The position numbers and the translations under genes were made by a program. DNA of 64,000 nt from Epiperipatus broadwayi (taxonomy: Eukaryota > Onychophora > Udeonychophora > Euonychophora > Peripatidae): NCBI GenBank assembly GCA_028023455.1, contig JAQFVV010012394.1, positions 28,041,010-28,105,009 of the forward strand. Direction: 5' to 3'. The notes under the pieces are model-generated. The model worked only from the letters and a program-made list of their open reading frames with translations, searched no databases and had not been told where the DNA came from. Below are positions 57,600-64,000 of this stretch, one piece after another (within the stretch, counting starts at the first letter, position 1; every line of letters begins with the position of its first letter).

Positions 57600-58820
57600 A
57601 TATCGCCATGATGCTTAACACCTAAATCCTCGAATTGTCATTATGAAGGAATGTAAAATAAATGACTCAGGATCAGAATATTCTATTTTATCTTCTGACA
57701 CACTATCTGAATTGTGCAAGAAAATACCTGAACTACTCCAGTAAAATTACATTAGAGATTTCCAGCACTACTCAATATCATTCAAGGGATATTGTGTTTC
57801 ATGTTCAATATGGTGTATATTCATGCATCTACTATTAATACAGAGAGTCCCTGTAAACTGTTAGGACGTGAATGGTTCACACCTCTAGTATTTCATTAAC
57901 TGGAGTCCATCTAATTACAACCATCTATTCAAGATATCATTAATGAATTTCCACAATTTTCACTCATCTATAGGAACTTAAAGGGTCCAGTGTATCATTG
58001 CCAGTTGATCCTAAATTTCCCCAATCAGCTCAGCACTACCACTTGTATGAACTAAGGTGGATGTTGCTTTAGATACTCTGCTCTGATGGGATCATTGAAC
58101 CAGTGGAAACCCTGTATGGACAACACCAGTAGTACCGATTCTTAAACCAACAGGAGAGGTGAGATTATGCGGTGACTACAAAGTGACAGTCAACAGAGCT
58201 CTTCAGAATCACCCATATCCTATACCTGCGGTACATCATCTTCTGACATCTCTTCCTCTTAGTTCTATCTTTGAAAATTGATTTAGCTAAGGCCTACCTA
58301 CAACTTCCAGTTGATGATATGTCTGAAACATATAGACAATCATCACTCATCGAGGGCCTTCGTAAAAGTCTACAGTTCGGAATCTGTGTTGCACCGAATG
58401 TTTCAATGCATTATAGACAATTTACTTGGAAACATTTCTGAGTTTTTCATATTTCGATGATATTAATTTGTGCATCTTCAACATTGATCTATGTTCAAAT
58501 TACGACTGTGTTTAAAAGGTTAGAGACAGTGGATTGGGGCCAATAAAGAAAAATGTGTATTTGGAGTAGATTCGTGGAATTTCTGGTTATACAATTGACT
58601 GTAAAGGCCTCATCATCTCAAGTAAAACAACTGCAATTCAAAATGCTTGCTCTCCTAGGAACAAAATAGAACTGAAAGCATTTTTAGGTCTTATAAATTT
58701 TTATAACAATTTCCTTCCAGATCTAAAGTAGCTGAACCTTTACATCATTTATTACAGACAATGCTACATGGACTTGGACACCACAACATGAAAAAGCCTT
58801 TCTTAAACTTAAAGAGGCAT
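57600..58820 (+). pseudogene. gypsy element 2 protease and reverse transcriptase, frameshifted
   Basis: Protease: NDSGSEYSILSSD at 57661-57700, with DSGS in place of DTGS. RT pieces are in several frames: KVDVALDTL near 58055, TPVVPILKPTGEVRLCGDYK at about 58120-58190, HPYPIPAVHHLL, KIDLAKAYLQLPVDD near 58273 (catalytic D) and SYFDDI near 58448 (the Y-x-D-D motif, as YFDD). Frame changes fall between nearly every motif, and stops are frequent, so no RT can be made. Confidence 0.8.
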
Positions 58821-59275
58821 TGATGTCCAATAATGTTCTAGTTCCATTTGACCCTCACCAAAGCATTCTACTTACATGTGATGTTTCGCCTTATGGAGTA
58901 GGTGCAGTACTAAGTATGCAATATCCTGATGGATCATCCACTCCAGTTGCTTTTGCTTCACGGACATTGTCTAAGGCTGAACGAAACTATGCACAAATTG
59001 ATAAAGAAGCTTTGGCAATAATATTTGGCGTGAAACGTTTTCATCATTTCCTATTCGGAATTAAATTTAACATTTGTACTGATCATCGTCCGCTGCTTGG
59101 CATTTTTACCTCGGATAAACCAACACCAATAATTTTATCACCCCGAATGCAAAGATGGACACACATCCTCAATGCATATTCTTTCAAACTGGAATATAAA
59201 CCAGGAAAAAAGTGCAAATGCAGAGCGTTGAGCAGATTTCCACTTCCATCAACCGATGCGACAATCCAAACATAA
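58820..59275 (+). pseudogene. gypsy element 2 RNase H domain
   Basis: The 151-codon frame contains CDVSPYGVGAVL (D), ERNYAQIDKEALAI (E), CTDHRPL (D) and a last block KCRALSRFP, where the family has N-A-D-A-L-S-R. The fourth acidic residue is replaced by Arg, so the domain is probably inactive. The frame is otherwise continuous. Confidence 0.8.
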
Positions 59276-59606
59276 TGGTGTCTTTTTCTTGGAGGAATTG
59301 GAAGATCCTCCTGTAACTGCTGAACAAGTCGCACATGCAACACGAAAAGACTTTTTGTTATCAAGAGTAAAGAACTATATTTTCACTGCCTGGCCAAGCA
59401 GAAACACAGACACTAAACTTCAACCTTTTCTTATAAGACGAATGAGTTATCAACACACAAAAACTGTTTGCTTTGGGGGTCACGGTAATTATTCCTTATT
59501 CTCTACAGAGAATTGTTCTTAATGAACTTCATTTGGGTCATTCTGATCGTGAGAACCAAAGCATTAGCAAGGTCATACGTATGGTGGCCATCAATGGATA
59601 GGGATA

Positions 59607-60569
59607 TTGAGAATCTTGTGGGCAAATGCAAAAATTGTAAGTCATAAGACATGCTTGCCCCGTGCTCAATTCACCTTGGAAACACCATCCACACCATGGT
59701 CACGACTGCACGTAGATTTTGCAGGCCCAATCGATGGGCAAATGCTCTTTATTGTTGTTGATGCCTATTCAAAATGGGTGGAAGTGTGCAGAATGCCTAA
59801 AACAACCTCAGTTGCAACAGTCACAGTACTACGAGAACTATTTTCTACCCATGGAATACCAGAGTGTGTAGTTTCGGACAATGAACCCCAGTTTGTATCT
59901 ACAGAGTTTTCTACTTTTCTTGCTAGTAATGGAATTCGCCATGCACGAATCGCACCTTACCACCCATCAAGTAATGGTCTTGCGGAGAGGGCTGTCCAGT
60001 CTGTGGAGAGCCTAAAGCGTATTACTCATGGAAATTGGGAGCAACGTATTGCCCGATACCTTTTGGCTCAGCACATAACTCCATCTACAACTACAGGTTT
60101 GAGTCCAGCCGAAATGCTTTTTCGTCGATGCCTTCGTACATGCCTAGACTTCCTTCATCCGGATAGAGCCCCAAAGTCAGCACCATACAAACATCATCGG
60201 TTACGTGAATTCCAACCAGATGACACAGTATTTACACGAGCAGCAGGAAGGGGTTCTCCATGGATTCCTGCCATGGTAGAACAGAAGGCCCTCTGTCATA
60301 TGAAGTACGAACTGATCTGGGTTTACAACATAAGCCCATTGATCAGTTGCTCAAGAACAGTGGACACTCTTCCAACTGTCTCATCTCCTGCTGAGGAAAC
60401 ACCACTTGCCCATAATTCTCTACCCAGTGTGACATTGGAAAACACAAATAACCCGAGCTCAACACATTTCCATCCTACATCTCCAATTCAAACTCCAAAG
60501 GCTTACAGAGAACACTCTCAACGTCAACGCCGTCCACCAATGCATTTCAAGGATTATGTTACATACTAA
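59607..60569 (+). CDS. gypsy element 2 integrase core and C-terminal tail
   Basis: The 320-codon frame starts just after the zinc module (a frame break near 59600 separates it from upstream text). It shows catalytic positions in LHVDFAGPIDGQ (D), VVSDNEPQFVST (D) and SSNGLAERAVQS (E), then HITPSTTTGLSPAEMLF and a C-terminal stretch rich in Pro, Thr and Ser ending FKDYVTY. The core is intact as read, but with no HHCC module in the same frame it may not be functional. It stops 14 bases before the 3' LTR, across a purine-rich AAGGGGGAAGGAG. Confidence 0.85.
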   Translation: MRILWANAKIVSHKTCLPRAQFTLETPSTPWSRLHVDFAGPIDGQMLFIVVDAYSKWVEVCRMPKTTSVATVTVLRELFSTHGIPECVVSDNEPQFVSTEFSTFLASNGIRHARIAPYHPSSNGLAERAVQSVESLKRITHGNWEQRIARYLLAQHITPSTTTGLSPAEMLFRRCLRTCLDFLHPDRAPKSAPYKHHRLREFQPDDTVFTRAAGRGSPWIPAMVEQKALCHMKYELIWVYNISPLISCSRTVDTLPTVSSPAEETPLAHNSLPSVTLENTNNPSSTHFHPTSPIQTPKAYREHSQRQRRPPMHFKDYVTY

Positions 60570-60580
60570 GGGGGAAGGAG
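60568..60580 (+). promoter_or_regulatory. Polypurine tract of gypsy element 2
   Basis: AAGGGGGAAGGAG lies directly before the 3' LTR (60581). All 13 bases are purines, a classic plus-strand primer site. Confidence 0.8.
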
Positions 60581-60777
60581 TGTGATGTCTTACGATCCAT
60601 GATGATTTTTCTATCATGACGTCATTTAAGGAATGACTGCGGAACTAGACTATTATTGTCTGCGGTATGAATGGTAACCGTAACTAGTAAACAAATACTT
60701 TGGATAGCGCTAATTCGTTCTTAAAATCATAACAAGTTTTTAGCTGGTTTTGTTATTCTAGAGACTAAAACACTACA
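60581..60777 (+). repeat. 3' LTR of gypsy element 2
   Basis: 197 bp, identical to the 5' LTR by eye except one T/C change. It is followed by AAATC (60778-60782), the TSD. Confidence 0.9.
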
Positions 60778-60782
60778 AAATC

Positions 60783-61015
60783 ATTATATTGTTTAGATAT
60801 AATAACAAAATCTTATTTTTAAAGAAAAAGATTACAAGAGATATAACTCATATCATTTATAATTACAATACAATAAAGTTATTTAAAATGAAACCTACAC
60901 ATAAAACTTATCACATACTAATCTGCACTAAGTTAATATAAATACAGGATATAGAAAAAATGGGAAATTGTAGCTAAAGGTGTCATAATATACAAAATAT
61001 TTATAAAATATTCTG
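60783..61015. other. AT-rich spacer
   Basis: No feature recognised between the gypsy element and the mariner-like relic. Confidence 0.4.
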
Positions 61016-61019
61016 TAAA

Positions 61020-61260
61020 TATAGGCATTTCTTTCTGCACATGCAGACTTCCTTCCCATTCAAGACAAACATGTTTCAAAATACCTGTTACCATGCCAGT
61101 AATTGCATTCCTTTAAATGATCCATGTTTCTAAACTTTTCCTTGTATACCATGGCTTTTAAGTGATCCCACAGGTAAAATTGGAGGATATTGCAGGCTAT
61201 TCCATGGAGTCATGATGATCAATATAAATTTGTTAGTTTTTCTGATGTATGGAGACTTTG
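61020..61260 (-). pseudogene. Tc1/mariner-like transposase relic (C-terminal part)
   Basis: On the minus strand, LWDHLKAMVYKEKFRNMDHLKE is readable at about 61105-61171, the place where mariner transposases have a LWG-LK-VY segment after the last catalytic Asp. HVCLEWEGSLHV follows in another frame, comparable to the C-terminal Cys-containing tail (C-E--GGH). Frame breaks and a stop separate them. No terminal inverted repeats were found. The identification is by wording only. Confidence 0.45.
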
Positions 61261-61475
61261 GAATACTCTGTATTATTTACTTATTTTCTATATTTGATTA
61301 ATTTTAAAGGTGGTTCATGTATAGAAAATGACTATTGTAAAATTAATTGATTATGATTTCTAGATAAAAAGTCAAGTTTGTATTTCGTTAGTTCAGTTAC
61401 CAATACAGCAACAACATTGCAAAAATACTGAAATGTTACAAATAAAATTTATTATGCATGTAGAAGTGTATTTCT

Positions 61476-63230
61476 GGTAATCGACTGAAATCCGGGCACG
61501 GCTGCTTAGGGGCATTGTTTATGTGTCCAAAACACATAAAAATGCCGTTTCTGCGGCCGGGCCTTAAGGTTAATACAACATTTAATATTATATTAACCCA
61601 TTATTGGCATGCCGCTTTACATGACATTGCACAAAAATGTTACGGCCTGTTTTGTGCTTCGAAACTATTTATGCGTATTTGTTCTATTCATAGCTGATTA
61701 CCGTATCGCTTGAGGGTGTTTGAATTTCAAGTCGGTACAAATCTCCGTAATAGTGTAATGTTATTTATATTTAAATAATGTTTTTAATTACTAATAATTG
61801 TCATATGGTCCCCACCCTTCCCTAAAAAAATGTTAATATATAAAAAATTGGCAAAGTGTATGTTTGAACATGCTTTGACAAAGCTCATGCGCTAAGTCAC
61901 GTTTCAGTGTTGAAAATATATGAGACCAATAAAAGGTCTGAGAAGAACGTACAATTTTTAAACTTTTCAGAATTGCCGAGTACAGAAAGTGTGTGATATT
62001 ATGTCTTTTTTTTCAGGCACATAATGTACACTTTTTATTACAGCAATAAAATAATAAATAAGTTCAAAAAGTTCAAAGTTTGTGTCCTTTTTTTTTTTTT
62101 CATTTCATTACAAATTGACAAGTATTTGGATTATATTTTTTTGCAGCGGGGTTAAAATATATGACTATTTTGGTTGACTTTTTGTTAATAATAACAAAGT
62201 ACGTAATCCCCCCCCCAAAAGCAGTTTACTGTAGAAGGCCAAAAAAAAAAGGTAATTCAAAGAAATAGAAATAAAAGTAAAAAGTGAGAAAAAGTTGTTG
62301 GAAAAATAAAAGAAATTATTGACTTTTTGTTACAATTATTTTTCCGAGTGTCGGGGTGGGTGTTTTAAAACAAATTTTGATCCCCCAAAAAACACAAAAG
62401 TTTAATTTTTATCGTAGAAAAATAAAAGAAGAAAAACAATTTGGTCACCCCCCCCCCCCAAAAAAAAAAAGGTTGAATAAATTCGAAATAATACTCAAAT
62501 AATTGCATTATATTTTTTCATCAGGGTTAGAACAAGTGGGGTTCAAATAAAAGACTATTTTTGTTTACTTTTTGTTAATAATAACAGTACGAAAGCCCCC
62601 CCCCCCAAACTGTTTATTGTAGAAGCCAAAAAAAAAAAAGGCTAATTCAAACGAAATATAAATAAAAGTAAAAAGTGAAAAAAAGTTGTTCAAAAGAAGT
62701 AAAATTATTGACTTTATGTTACAATTCTTGATCCGAGGGTGGGTATGGGGATTTCAAAACAATTTTTGAACCCCCCAACAACACAAAAGTTACTTTTGAT
62801 TTAATAATAATAAGAAAAACAATTTAGTCAACCAAAAAGAAAAAGGTAGAACAAAGTCGAAACAAATCCCAAATAATTATACCATTATATTTTTTCGGCA
62901 GGGTTAAAACAAGTTTTTTCGTCGTGAAACAGTCCAAAGTTTTAAAATTCAGAAAAACTAAACACAAAATTAAATTATCAAAATTTGTTAAATAAAGAAA
63001 AATGTCAGGTTAAAAAAAAACAAACAACGAAAATGAATGTAAAAATTTGTTTAATAAAAAAGGAAATCATGTTATAAATGAAATAAAAAATTTGTTTAAT
63101 CAAAAAAAAAACAAAACAATAACATGTTCTATAAAAAAAAAGTTACGATGGCCCGGTAATGTTATATTTGATTGATTTTTGTATAGCATCAACGCCCCAA
63201 GCGGCCTTGCCCAGATTTCAGACGATTACC
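61476..63230. mobile_element. Non-autonomous DNA transposon, 40-bp TIRs, 8-bp TSD
   Basis: The left end reads GGTAATCGACTGAAATC at 61476 and the right end, reverse complemented, GGTAATCGTCTGAAATC from 63230. Homology continues through GGGCA-GGC-GCTT-GGGGC for about 40 bp. Both sides carry GTATTTCT (61468-61475 and 63231-63238), an 8-bp target duplication. The 1,755-bp body encodes no transposase. An 8-bp TSD is normal for hAT, P and Merlin groups; the GG-start ends do not clearly match hAT, so the superfamily is open. A second end-like GATTACCGTAT occurs inside at about 61699. Confidence 0.85.
62130..62890. repeat. Two tandem diverged copies of a ~375-bp unit inside the DNA transposon
   Basis: Copies at about 62130-62505 and 62506-62885 share, in order, a GCA/CAGGGTTA start, GACTTTTTGTTAATAATAAC, a C-run, GTAGAAG-CC with an A-run, AAAAGTAAAAAGTGA, TTATTGACTTT, a GGGTGGGT block and CACAAAAGTT. 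A third start lies at about 62885. The long C-runs and A-runs vary most. Confidence 0.7.
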
Positions 63231-63239
63231 GTATTTCTT

Positions 63240-64000
63240 AATTTTTTTTTTTTTAAAGAAGTACATAACATTTCTGTTTGTTGTTAATACACTACTATCA
63301 ATATTAAAAAAACAAAATACTTAATAAAAATGCTTTATTATATTTATATAAGCACTTCTAGAATGATGTGTGATATTTCTTTATAGAATAATATATGACA
63401 TTTCTTTATGTCATATTTCAGTTAACAAGAGGAAAAAAAAACAGTTTTGAATTAAATAACTCTATCAAAAAACAAAAAGATTCTGTAATTGATCCAAGTA
63501 TATGTAAAACTACATTAAAATTACAATTATATTTGTACAAAGAAAAAATAAATAAATATAAGGACTTACTTACATTAATAAACTGTATTTAGAAAATCTT
63601 GTTTTATGCTAAAAAATTAGAAAATAAATAAATAAATGGATTTAATTTTTTTTTTAAAAATGAATGATTTGAAAAGTGTTGATCTTCCAAACATCAAATC
63701 AATATGAAACATTTTATAAATATTTAGATTATCCGAACATGTAACTTCTGCTCATTCAGTCTTAATGAAAGAAAAATATATCATAAAAATATACTCTTGA
63801 AAGGTGTTATATTGGAAAAAAATAAGTCCATTTTCCTTTTGAAGTCATACAGACTAATATGGAGAATCATACTAATAGCATTAAGATAGGTGTATTTATT
63901 AAATCTTAATGTCCTCTAAAATATGGAAGAATCTACCTTATGTCATTGTGAATGTAAGAGTTAAATAATATTTTATTTCACTAAAAAATGTTATTTTCAT
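63240..64000. other. AT-rich DNA to the window end
   Basis: No gene or repeat recognised. Confidence 0.4.

Larger units (their letters stand above)
56464..60777 (+). mobile_element. Ty3/gypsy LTR retrotransposon 2, 197-bp LTRs, TSD AAATC
   Basis: Both LTRs are 197 bp (56464-56660, 60581-60777), begin TGTGATGTC and end CACTACA. They are flanked by the same 5 bp, AAATC (56459-56463 and 60778-60782). I see a single T/C difference between the LTRs (TAGTGC versus TAGCGC). The interior of 3.9 kb is shorter than the usual 4.5-6 kb and its reading frames are broken. Pol order protease, RT, RNase H, integrase identifies Ty3/gypsy, in the K02A2.6-like group by Gag wording. Confidence 0.92.

Noticed and set aside
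62130-62890. CRISPR-like or satellite array
   Set aside because: Only about two diverged units without regular spacers, within a eukaryotic transposon.

Overview
This window is AT-rich animal DNA (roughly 70-75% A+T by eye). It shows spliced minus-strand exons with large introns, no operons, many microsatellites and a heavy load of retroelements. The transposon mix (RTE LINE, Penelope-like elements, Ty3/gypsy, hairpin MITE-like repeats) suggests an invertebrate, probably an arthropod or mollusc, but the sequence alone does not fix the taxon.

One host gene is supported. It is a CREB-regulated transcription coactivator (CRTC/TORC) on the minus strand. Four exons are visible, in transcription order 35298-35402, 25627-25863, 10230-10479 and 4969-5189. 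Splice sites and codon phases agree throughout, and the last exon encodes the conserved C-terminal transactivation domain and the stop. The introns are about 9.4, 15.1 and 5.0 kb. The N-terminal CREB-binding exons were not found and probably lie beyond the window or in unrecognised short exons above 35.4 kb.

Most other recognisable content is mobile DNA. 5.75-7.08 kb: a large inverted-repeat element split by a solo LTR with its own 5-bp target duplication (TSD). 8.1-9.0 kb: a Penelope-like relic. 10.9-14.6 kb: several hairpin elements and a SINE-like repeat. 15.5-17.1 kb: a miniature two-LTR element with a minisatellite inside both LTRs. 18.5-21.8 kb: an RTE LINE with an intact 993-codon ORF on the minus strand. 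22.5-23.9 kb: a decayed RTE copy in the opposite orientation. 30.7-33.3 kb: an old RTE copy broken up by a hairpin element and a Penelope GIY-YIG fragment flanked by direct repeats. 33.4-34.6 kb: long palindromes. 36.2-44.45 kb: a young Ty3/gypsy element with 2.1-kb LTRs. 44.7-48.7 kb: a LINE tail relic, a second near-complete RTE copy and a 5S rRNA-derived fragment at its 5' edge. 56.46-60.78 kb: a second gypsy element with 197-bp LTRs. 61.0-61.3 kb: a mariner-like relic. 61.48-63.23 kb: a non-autonomous DNA transposon with about 40-bp inverted ends and an 8-bp TSD.

No wholly new system is claimed. The best leads are the DNA transposon at 61.5-63.2 kb, the miniature LTR family that ties 6.1 kb to 15.5-17.1 kb, two gypsy insertions with near-identical LTRs but disabled polymerases, the 5S/RTE junction, and a hammerhead-like motif at the Penelope 3' end.
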